DNA of 24,022 nt, from NCBI GenBank assembly GCA_008931825.1, contig QXVZ01025667.1, forward strand, positions 1-24,022, written 5' to 3'. The notes under the pieces are model-generated. The model worked only from the letters and a program-made list of their open reading frames with translations. It made no database searches and was not told the origin of the DNA. The stretch comes from Phallusia fumigata (Eukaryota; Chordata; Ascidiacea; Phlebobranchia; Ascidiidae). Made by a program: the position numbers and the translations under genes. Within the stretch, counting starts at the first letter, position 1; every line of letters starts with the position of its first letter. Positions 7,301-19,300 of the stretch are shown one piece after another.

Positions 7301-10300
7301 TTTTGCATGTTAATTGTTTGTAACCTGGAATTTATCCCTACTATATAATAGGTTGTGCGAGGTTTGTCTTTGAAAATTAATTGAGTATTTGTGTTACTTT
7401 ATACAAACTTTTGATCACCGCAATATCTCAACCAATAAAGAAAATTAAAATGTTTCTTCCATTTTTAGTCCGTATAACTTGAGATATGTCCTTGAGTCCT
7501 TGATTTGTCCAAGCTGAATAGAAGTTTCTTTGCCTGTTTAGAGCAATTTCTTTGTCATGCTGTTTTCCTTGTTCAATATTTGTCCTACTTTATGCAGACT
7601 GGTCATCACTCCATTGACGGATCGTTGTTACCGGACACTAGTGGGCGCCTTCTACTTGAACTTGGGTGGAGCGCCGGAAGGACCGGCTGGAACTGGAAAA
7701 ACAGAAACTACCAAGGATTTGGCAAAAGCTTTAGCTGTACAGGTAAGCAACACATTTTGATGATAGATGGCGACTAAATGCCGCAGGACGATTTTTACAG
7801 TGCTTACAGTCTAAAAATTTAACAGGCTTAGAATTTAGTAGTACTATCTGCTTGCAGTGTATTATGCACCGTGTAAAACAGCTCTTACATTTTGTAAAAT
7901 CTGAAAAGCAAGTTTCGAAGTCACTGATAGAAGGTCAGAACTCGCTGAACATAATAAACAAATTTGAATTATTTCTGGAAGCTTTTATCATAGTTAGGTA
8001 GCTAAAAAGTACTTGTTACATATAAACCGAGTGTAAACGTAAAAGAATGACATTAGTTTCGAAACTGTGACTTTGACTTTAGTGGACAAAACACAAAACC
8101 ACATCCGTCACATATCTTGTACGTTTTTGCCAGTGCGTCGTGTTCAATTGCTCGGACGGTCTCGACTATCTCGCTATGGGCAAGTTCTTCAAGGGTTTGG
8201 CTTCGTCTGGTGCCTGGGCTTGCTTCGACGAATTCAACCGAATTGAGCTGGAAGTGTTGAGCGTCATCGCCCAGCAGGTACGTCATCATATTAATTTGGC
8301 ACATTCCGCCAAAAAAGTTTCCAAAATTTCGATTGTTGAATAGCTTATGCGTCGCATGTGACTTTGTTTATTAAATCAAATGCCGGTTATTTTCGAGACG
8401 CAAGTGTAAAAATAAATACAAATATGCTGATAGTTACAACATAACTGCCAGATTACTTGTATGTAATTAAGAACACTGATGATGACAACAACGATTGTCG
8501 AAACGTTTGCAATAAAATGTATTTAATACATACAAGTTCTTTGGCAGTTATGTTTTTAATTGACCTACTCTTCATGTCCGTATCTCATCTTCCTCAGAAC
8601 AAGTAACTTGTTTTTCAATACTATTTGTTACCTATATTTTTATAAGTTGCCCTTTAGGCTTGTGCTCCTAAATCCTTTCCTCATTCGTCTTACCTGTGTT
8701 CATCTTCCCTACAGATGCTGTGCATCCAACGCGCCATCCAACAACATCTCGACGTCTTCAACTTCGAGGGAACAGAGCTAAACCTGAAACCAAACTGTTT
8801 TGTCGCAATCACAATGAACCCCGGTTACGCTGGAAGGTCGGAACTTCCTGACAACTTGAAGGTAAGACCTATTTTTCACTGGTGACAGATCACCGCGAAA
8901 GTCGTCACAAGACAGATCATTATGGGTAAGAAAACTTGTAGAAAAGACTTCACATGAGTCGTGACAGTAAATATCTTAATGTTGTGACTCACTGATTGAT
9001 TGGATGCAACGACTAGAATTGGACTTGGAAAGCGGACAATAGGATTTGTTTAAAACTTAAAAGTACCGTTGGGTTTATTTTTAAACGTGCGTACTGAATT
9101 GTACTTAATCCAAACAATTTTGGTTCGATCGCATTTCGCTACTTGCACACACATCGGAGACATTATCAATACTCATACTATTTCATCTTTAGGTTAATTA
9201 TCTCTAAGACGCAAAACCTGTGTAACAAATTAACATAGTATTTCCATTTTCCCCATTACTTGGCTTTAGGAAACGCAAAGCAGCCACCACGGTGTGTCCA
9301 AAGAAACTATTTTTTCTCTCTATTTATTCCAGGTGCTCTTCCGTACTGTCGCGATGATGGTTCCTGACTACGCTCTCATCGCTGAGATCTCCCTCTACTC
9401 CTGTGGCTTCCTGGATGCTCGCAATCTCTCGGTGAAGATCGTGATGACTTATCGACTGTGCTCGGAGCAGCTCTCCTCCCAGTTCCACTACGATTATGGG
9501 ATGCGAGCTGTGAAGGCTGTCCTCGTGGCTGCAGGAAACTTAAAACTCAAGTTCCCAGATGAGAATGAGGATATTCTGGTTAGTGTTTGAATTATTATCT
9601 CAACTGTTTCGTCACGTTGTGACGTTACTAGTTGCGTCACGTATTCTCTTTCTGTTCGGAAGTGTTTATGGCGCAAAAAAAAATGAAAAAGTTTTTTTGT
9701 CATTCCGCAGTGATGATGACAGCAGCGATTGTTGAAACGTTTGCATCACAATGTATGCACTATACATAAGGTCTCTGGCAGTTATGGTTTTAATTTAAGT
9801 GTGTTTGTGTGCCGAAAAAATGTCCGAAAACAGGTAATAACAATGATGGCAATCTCATCTTTCAATTGTACCTCGAATTGGGAGAATACAACTTCCCAAA
9901 ACTTCCACCTTTGGAACAGAAAACAACACTGATATTTTTTCTCCAGCTCCTGCGATCCATCCAGGACGTTAACCTCCCGAAGTTCCTTTCGCACGATGTC
10001 CCTCTCTTCCGCGGCATCACGTCCGATCTCTTCCCCGGAGTGACTCTTCCGGAGGCAGATTACGAGCTCTTCCTCATCGCTGCCAAGGAGGCTTGCGAAA
10101 AACATCAAGTCCAACCGGTTCCTGTCTTCCTGGAGAAGATCATCCAGACTTATGAGATGATGATCGTCAGACACGGGTACGACGAATTTCTTGTTTACCA
10201 GACTGCTTAACTTCTTGGCTCGGAAGTGAAAACCTGCTAGTCAGGCTATGCGAGTAGTAAAAAAAGGAATGTGATGTGAATAGGTGCAAGTCGCAACCTT

Positions 10301-13300
10301 GCAACTTTAACAAAACCTTTCGAAACGTATGTTAATATTAATTTCCTATGTTAATAATGTAAAATGTTGAATTTTAAATCCGTCTAAATCGCGCTAACGC
10401 TCCGCCATTTTGGCAGTGCATAGTAAACACATTGCATGCAAGCGTTTCAACAATCGCCTTTGCCACATCTGGGCATATATTCAATATACACACACTTTCC
10501 AGTAGTTCTGTTTTTAATTGAGTTACTATTCAAGCCTTGTGTTCCATGTTTCTATGAAATCAAGACACAGTTTCCTTGTTTTTGTTAAGGTTCAGATTGT
10601 AATTGTATCTATGTATCTCCGCGCCTAAAATTGAAAATCGCACTGCCTTTTCGTACGAGTGATCATAAAATAAGTGCCCGAATATTTATTAATCGGCCAT
10701 CCCAATAGTGTAAAACCCGTATTGTGTTGTTTGCAGCTTCATGTTGGTTGGGGATCCTTTCGCCGGCAAAACCAAATGTCTGCATGTGTTGGCTGATGCT
10801 CTGACCACCATGCATGAGAGAGGTCAAAACGAGGAGGACAAGGTCATCTACAAAACAATTAACCCCAAAGCCGTCACAATGGGCCAATTGTTCGGCGAAT
10901 TCGACCCAGTTTCACACGAGGTAAGCCTTTGCATAAATTGAAAGAAAATCCACCATCTTTGTAAGCGAAACCATGTTCCACACATGGAAAAGTCACATTT
11001 TACCAGATTATAGATTTTTTTACAAACTGCAACATGTCATATTTAGCATTGTTTTTGACTTTCTCTTTGGTATATTTCAGGACCATTTCCGAATGAGCGT
11101 GTCATTTCAATTTTTTGAAGCATGTAAGATTTATGTAGTCGATTTAACTAGTCAGGTTTCAAATCAAATGTTGATGACAACGTTCTTAGGTTTGGTAATT
11201 TCTGTCCTAGCCTCCAAGTAAAACTAGAATACTAAACTAAAAAGTGTTCTCTCTTATTTAGCCTTGTTGTCCCACAAACACAAAACCTGAGTGAAACTGG
11301 CGCACATTGCAATTGCTCGGAAACTAAAAACGATGCGGTCTTGAAAATTTGACACAATATTTTAGGATATTTAGACCTTCCGGCGCACAAACTTTTAAAA
11401 AACTATTTTTTTAATTAATTCGCATATTTCAAATTAATATTCGGTATGAACATCATGGCTTCATTTGTGCTCCACCAAACAACATTGTCCTTACTTCACA
11501 GTGGACCGACGGGAACGTAGCAAACACTTTCCGCGAGTTTTCGAGCACCGACACGCCAGACAGAAAGTGGGTGTTGTTCGATGGACCGATCGACACTTTA
11601 TGGATTGAAAGCATGAACACTGTGCTAGACGACAACAAGAAGTTGTGCCTGATGTCTGGCGAGATTATACAGATGTCTCCTCCTATGAGCCTCATCTTTG
11701 AAACTCAGGACCTCTCACAAGCCTCGGTGAGTAGAGCGAGTAGAAATAAGTTCTGAGTTGAGTTGAGTTGAGTTGAGTTCGCTTGGTGAAAGAAATCGTA
11801 GCGACACAATTGCACTAAAACAATCAACAGGCCAGAAATAGCTGCGCAACGTTAAAACGTTATGGAGAGCGAAAAAGTGATTTTCTGTGCCTGTTTTAAT
11901 TGACTGTATGTCAAGGGGTCGACAAACTTGTTCAGGCTAAGGGCCGAAACCAATAGAAGCAAGGTCTCTGCGGGCTGCAGGTTGCCTACCGCTACTGCAT
12001 GTACTAGAGCTGTGGTTCCCAAACTTTGCGTACCCACGTATCATTCCTTGGTTCGTATAATGTCCGCGTACCATGTACTTTCAGAAAATTTCACAATCAC
12101 AAAGTGACAACGTCGTTATCGCTATAATCATTAAATGCTACTAACTTATTACAAGAACTGACCTACTGCCTAATTGTTTGTTCAATAAATAAATGCAAAG
12201 CTGTGATACACAAGGAACAATTTGTACAATCCTTCACACGAATAGACAAAAATGTTTACTTGCCTACCACAAGTGATACACACACCATAGTTCGCGGAAC
12301 CACGGAACCGGAGTTTACGCCTCATCGCAATAACGGATCTACTCTTCATTCATTCGCTATAACGATTGTATTTTTCAGCCTGCCACTGTCAGTAGATGCG
12401 GGATGATTTATCTTGAGCCCTTATCACTCGGCTGGCGTCCGATGTTCGTCTCCTGGCTCCACGCTCTTCCTCCTGTGCTCCGGGATGACAATGGGAAGTT
12501 GATCGAAGCTTTGTTCGAAACCATGCTCGAACCCTGTCTGCGATTCGTACATAAGAGCTGTAAGGAGGTAGGGGAATTGAATGAGCTGTTTGTAATGTAC
12601 GGCACTCACTAACAACAACACGACATGACATGTGCACAGTCACAAAGGCACTGTGTTTCATGATCTGCTTTTGCACATAATCAGCACATTTGGGGGCTAT
12701 ATGCTGGAGGCGGCAGAGCTTCTAAAGCTTCTTACTCCTTCCGTTTTTTTGACCCCAATAACCCATATTTCACATGTAGAGGTGGCAGAGCGGAGGTCCA
12801 CCACGCTCCTCATAGTCACTACAACACTGCTATAGGCACCATTAGTTGGTTCAGTCGTAGTTGAATTAATCATCTTGTGCNTTGTTGTTGAAACTCCTAA
12901 TTTGAAGTTAACCTCCTTGAGTAAAACAAGTTATTTCAAGCTGTTCTAAATTTCCTCAATAAAAAACCTTGACATTTTTGTTCCTGATGTCCTTAAATTA
13001 AACAGCTCGATTCCAATTCCGCTTTTGGGTGTTTGTAATCAGGAATATTGACATGTTTTTACCCCGAAACAATTTTCTCACCTTGTTCCCACCTAATGTA
13101 GGTATGACCTCAAAGACACAACCAAGATTTCCCTCGTCGACGTCATCATAGTAGCCGCCATGGGGCCACCAGGTGGCGCTCGCAACGTGGTGACGCAACG
13201 GTTCATGCGCCACTTCAACATCGTGTCTACGTTGGAGTTTAACGACGAAACGATGGTGAAAATTTTCAGCACCCTGATGTCTCTACACATGAGAGCGCAC

Positions 13301-16300
13301 GATTTCCCCAGTGATCTGCTTATGGTCTCTCAACAGATTGTCAGCGCTACTATGAACGTAAGAGCTATGGTTTTTTGTATTAGTTGGTATGTTGGACAGT
13401 GAGGGGAAAATGTGGGTCTCAATGCAGTGAACACCTCATTGTTGGGTTTTGCTCAGAAAAGTATCAAGTAATTGAAGCCGTAGGCAAAAAGTACGAAAAA
13501 AATGTTTAACATTTTACACAGTTGTGTAGTGTGTGGTATGCAGAATTAGTTCATGGAAAGTTGTTGTTATTTCACACCAACGCATAAGATTATAATGGCG
13601 TCACAGTTAAACGATATGATGCATGGTTACGCTTGCCACAACTAACATTGCATCGACGCTATATAATCACTAACTAACTAGGAAAAATTACATCTGCTTT
13701 TACATAAGTTTCTTGACAACTCAGGTGTACAGACAAACAACACATATGATTTTAAAATAAACAAAACATCTAACATTACCTAAATGGAAAAGTTACATCC
13801 CTGATCATGTAGGTTTCTTGTCAACTCAGGTATACAAACAAATAACATGTATGAACACTACAACAAATATTTTACAACACCAGGTATACAAGCAAGCAAT
13901 GGAAAATCTTCTACCAACCCCGGCTAAGTCTCATTATACTTTCAACCTGAGAGATTTCTCGCGTGTGGTGCTGGGCTGTTTGCTCATCAAGAAGGAGAAG
14001 ATTGAGAACAAGAAAACTTTCATAAGGTGAAAAAAACGAAATTAGTTTTGGTGACCAGACGATCTGTCCATTATTTTGTACTGGGAACATGTTTAAATGT
14101 AATTGCCGATGTGCCGATCCTCTACTGGAAGCTGACATGTGCAGCGATGTCTGTGATTCGACTTTCGGCAGATTAACCGCCGATTCTGTGTAGCTGCAGT
14201 TGGCAGAGCGCCAGCCCCGGATAGGCTCCTGTCGTGGGTTCGAATCTCACCGCAGGCAAGATTATTTTTGTCCACACCTTGCTGCATGCTTGGAAGGCCG
14301 ACTATGATTCGGTTTAAGGCCTCTTGCAGCCTTAGCGCACTCTGATTCATTCTATTGGTTATTCACCGATTCTTGTAAAATCCAAAACTTTTAAAAAAAC
14401 GTGCATGTATTTTTCACTTTTGGGGAAATGCGCAAGGAAATCTTGAAAGTGGCAAATGGAAAAAAATGATGACTGTCCCCAACTGACTTTGTGACATTTT
14501 GACAAACGGCGTCATTACACAGTTACAAAGAATATCAGAGGATACCTTGTTTCATTTAAATTGTAAAACGTATTTCACCAATCTAACCTCTGCACTAAAC
14601 AACCTTGCATCATTTCAATATCTTATCTCCACAGACTTTTCGTGCACGAAGTGTTCCGTGTGTTTTACGATCGTTTAGTGGACGACGAAGACAGGACCTG
14701 GCTTTACACGGTCAGCAGGAACCTGGTGAAGGATAATTTCAAGGAAAACTACGACACTTTGTTTGAACATCTCGCCCAGCCAAGCATGCCGGTATGATTT
14801 CTATTGATCGAACAAAAGGTCTCCCGATTGTAGATTATTCCGTGCCTTTAATATTCGAAACAAAATCAAGAAGATCATTTAGAATGATGACTTTAGAATT
14901 CTGAATGGCCGATCATTGTTTTCTTGAAAATCATGTGTTGTCATGTCATCGTTCCATTTTCTTGTCAGATTTCTAATAAACGCCTCACGAAACATTACTG
15001 ACGAAAGAGGAACGTAAAAAGTTCGTTTCTTTTAAATTGATCACAACTTAAAGTACCCCAAAAATTGAATTTGTAGCTTTAAAATACGATCTCATATAAC
15101 AGAATATGTACCCTTACACTTCCCATAATCCTATTTTAACGAGGCAAAAGATGCCCAACAACATACCAGCAAGACTGCAACAGGGATCATTAGGTGACAG
15201 TTTCTGACCCCTTTTTCAGCTATGTGAGGACGACATGCGTTCCCTGGTGTTCGGCGATTACATGAACATGGACGCACAAGGCGAAGATCGTTTATACGAA
15301 GAAGTGAAGTCGATCGAAGAGTTTAGCAACATCGTACAACTGAGTCTGGACGAATACAATCAAACTCACAAGGCTCAGATGAATCTTGTCGTATTCAGGT
15401 TTGTGTTTCTTTCTTGTTGTTTTGTTAGGTTTGTTGTACGGTTTTCTGTTTTGGCGATTTGTCTTTCTGTTTGTTGCTAGTGTCGTTGTAGTTGTTTTAA
15501 CTCGTCTGTTGGCTTGTCTGTGTCACTGTATGTAGTATGTTTGTTAGGTAAAGTTGTGTTTGTCTTTGATGTGTTTTTTGTGTGCGTCTGTATGATGGCC
15601 ATTTAATTTATCTGTACAAATACATATTACGTCCCCACATTTTAGATTAACTTATTCGACTTGTCTGTTATTATCTTGTCTGAAAATCCTCGGTTATTTG
15701 TCTATCTATCTTCACAAACTTGTTTATAGGTTTGTTGCCTATTTTTGTTTTTATTTGTCGGTTTGTCTATCCTCTGCTGGAATTTTGTTGTCTGTTTTAC
15801 TTTCTTGTTAGATTTAGTATGATAGTTGAGCGTATTTTAGTTTAAAATGCTCGGTTTTTGTTTCTTGTCTGTTCCGTGCTTTTTCTATCTTTTGGTAAAA
15901 ACGTAACATAATTCTCCTATTTTGTGCAGATACCTCCTCGAGCATTTGTCTCGAATTTCCCGAGTTCTCAAATCGCCAGGTGGCAACGCGCTATTGGTCG
16001 GTGTCGGTGGGAGTGGCCGACAATCTCTCACCCGATTGGCTACAGCAATGTCGGAGATGACCATCTTTCAACCGGAGATCTCCAAAAGTTACGGGATACC
16101 AGAATGGAAAGAAGATTTAAAGGTGCGTGAGAGTCAAAAGTTTGTTGGTCATCCAATTTATTTACGTTTTTTCTGGTTTTCATAATTTTTTGAAAGTGCA
16201 ATTACCAATGCAGAATTGTTAAAGCATATGTTTACTGTTTTTGCGCTCTATTTTAACAATGTTCAGCTGTATCGTAAAAAAGAAATACCTTTAGGTATTG

Positions 16301-19300
16301 TAACATCCGGTAGAAAGAGGTGTACTTTTGCAAAATAACTGATCGTCAAACAGTAGTTTATTGTTGAATAAAAATTGCAAAAAAATTAAGTTGTTGTTGT
16401 TTGTTGTGGTTTACTTCCAAACGTTGTCCATTTTAACGAAGTTTGAACTGATGTGTTTTATTCTAAATGCCGCAGCTCTCAGTGTTGTGTACAAGTGAAC
16501 CAGTCTCCGTCCCCATATCTTTAAACGGTCAAATTTGTTTCCAGAGTTTGCTGCGGGGAGCCGGTGCCCAGGGGAAGAAGACTGTCTTCCTCCTCACCGA
16601 CACACAGATCAAGGATGAATCTTTTCTGGAGGACGTGGACAGTCTTCTCAACACTGGAGAGGTGGCGAACCTCTTTGCTGTGGATGAGAAACAAGAACTC
16701 ATGGAGGTTGGATCATACCGTAGGCCTGTTAAACTGTGCTATGCTCTTGTGGCTTCGTTTGCTGATTTATGGTTTCCTAGATGGTAATTTAATGACGCGT
16801 CATGAAAAGATTCTTTGATTTTAATGACATTTCTGTCCAATCCATTGAATGGTTTTGTGGATTTTAGCCGTATTTTATTAGTTTAACTTTTTGTTAGGCT
16901 TTGGCATAAAATAACAAATAGTGAAAAACAATAAGTTTAATATTACTTGGTTGACCTTTGTTCAATGGTGAGTGGCCGCTCCATCACCAACGTTGTTTAA
17001 CTTCAATTCAATGACTAAATATTTCTATCTGTTTGCACATAGGCTGTTCGCCCAGTGATGTCGCAACAACTCGGGCAAAACGCGGATTTCAGTCCTCTCT
17101 CCATGTTCGCCTACTTTGTCAGTCGGTGTCGTGAAAACCTTCACATTATCATCGCGTTTTCACCGATTGGTGACGCGTTCCGCAATCGGCTACGTCAATT
17201 TCCTTCGCTGATCAACTGCTGCACAATTGACTGGTTCCAGGTAAGGGATAATTTTTTCACGAAGTCCATTAAGGTTTTGATTTTAACAAAAAAATGACAA
17301 TATCAAGTTGTAAAGTTTGATTGGTATTAATTATTTGGTATAAAGGTGGTGTTTAAGCTAAAGAAATTGCAAAATTAATTTCGAAAAGCAAGACAAGTAT
17401 TTGTCAATAAGATTAATAGTCCCAGTGGAAACACAAAATCAGTTAACGGTTGTTCGTTAAAAAAGAGATAGGCTAGATATTTTACCTGAATAGGCATCGT
17501 CAGTCTCTTATTCAAATAGAATGATTAATAGTCCAAATTAATTTTTATTTAAAATATCTATCACGGCTGTTCAGTCCTCTGTGTTTTAAATTTCTTTTTA
17601 TGCTGTGGTTCGACGTTTAGTGTCACCAACAAAAAACAAAAACTCGTCATTTTGGTTTTCAGCCATGGCCAGCCGACGCACTTGAACTTGTGGCAAACAA
17701 GTTTCTTGAAACTCTCGAGCTTTCCGACCACGAGAGAAAAGAAATTGTTCCACTCTGTCAACATTTCCATACTTCTTCACGAACTCTGTCTGAACAGTAA
17801 GTTTACTGATCTAGGACTATTTTAATGAAATATTCAAAGTCCGAAAAATATTGATTTTTAATTTTGTTGTATTTCATAAACCGTACAGTCTTTTGTGTGA
17901 TTTTTTACGTTTATAGGGAATGGTCTATGCGCCTACTCTTTAACTTACATTCTATCCTCGGTCACATCTAGATTCCTAAACGAAATGGGACGTCACAACT
18001 ACGTCACTCCGACGTCATACCTGGAGCTGATCGCGTCATTCAAGAAGTTGCTCAATGAGAAGCGAGACGCCGTTCTGAAATCCAAGAAGCGATACACGGG
18101 TGGATTGGACAAGCTTAAGTTCGCCGCTGGACAGGTCGGTGACGTCATGAATTAATTTATTTTGTGGCTTCAAGCAGCATTTCACTTTAGTAGGCCCCAT
18201 GAGGGGGAGGGGGCTGGAATATTGTTCCGGGGCCCGAGAACTACAAGGAGGCCCATGGCCGAAGGTCGGGTTTTAAAGTGTTATCATTTATTGAATGCTG
18301 GTTTAACTTGACGTAAGATTTTGTTTGGCCATTATGTGGGCATTTGTTGAAGTTTACATGAAAAAAACGTTTGGTGTACATTAAGGATTTAAGTTTACAG
18401 AAAAACGTTGGTGTACGTTAAGGATTTACATAACACTGCCCACTGTTCCATACCGTGATTGCTGCTTTGTGTTGTTCCAGGTGGCGGAAATGCAAAAGGA
18501 ATTACAGGACTTGCAACCACAACTGATCGTCACTGCTGAGGAAAACAGCAAACTGCTCATTGTAAGTAACATTTCTTGTTTGTTTTGATGTATTCATGCT
18601 TTTTGTCGTGTGTTGTTACGCCCACCTGGGATAAAACCTAAAAGAAATCTACAGATCATAGCAGCAATAGTTCAAAAGTTGGAACGATTTTCAACTTGAT
18701 TGATGACATCACTTGATTGACAGGTTATCGAAAAAGAGACTGGAGTTGTGGAGGAACGTACGAAAGTCGTACAAGCGGACGAAGCGGTGGCTAACGAACA
18801 GGCGGCCGAGTCCAAAGCTTTGAAGGACGAATGTGAAAGCGACCTGGCTGAAGCCATCCCTGCCTTGGAGGCCGCTATGGCTGCTCTCAAAACTCTTAAG
18901 GTGGGTTGGAGAGACAAGCGTTGGGTTGTTTCTCGTAACTGTTTATTGCAAGCTCGCCTTTATACCCCCCTGAACTGTCGTTTTTACCTACGCACGTCAT
19001 ATATTGATAATATTAGTGGTTCTAACATATTCTGTCCCCCCGTTAGTAGACATCTGCATGTTGGTGATCACTGTGTTAACTCAGCAATACAAATAGTACC
19101 GATGAAGCTGTGCTTTAGACACTGAGCCAAAAGTTTTGATTCTATTTGAGTAAGAGGTTGACGATACCCACACGGACGAAATGAACATATTTTTCATGAA
19201 CAACTGTTCGCTGATTTTGTGTTTGAAGCACAGCTTTACCATTATTATATTGATACCGAAAATTTTGGTTGTTTAAAACCAATGGGTCTTTTAAAAAAAC

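Larger units (their letters stand above)
11727..12378 (+). other. Intron 13, with microsatellite and hAT-like remnants
   Basis: 652 nt. It contains a TGAGT pentamer run (about 11754-11779) and two hAT-like remnants (11912-11994 and from 12010). Confidence 0.78.

Noticed and set aside
9782-10174. A 130-codon minus-strand open frame
   Set aside because: It is antisense to exon P11, whose sense translation is an unmistakable dynein segment; the antisense product has no recognisable motif.
12389-12676. Several overlapping open frames on the minus strand
   Set aside because: They are shadows of exon P14 ([12 protein letters not shown]) on the other strand.
14186-14257. A functional tRNA gene
   Set aside because: The B box is good but the ends do not form an acceptor stem, and extended non-tRNA sequence follows, as in a SINE.
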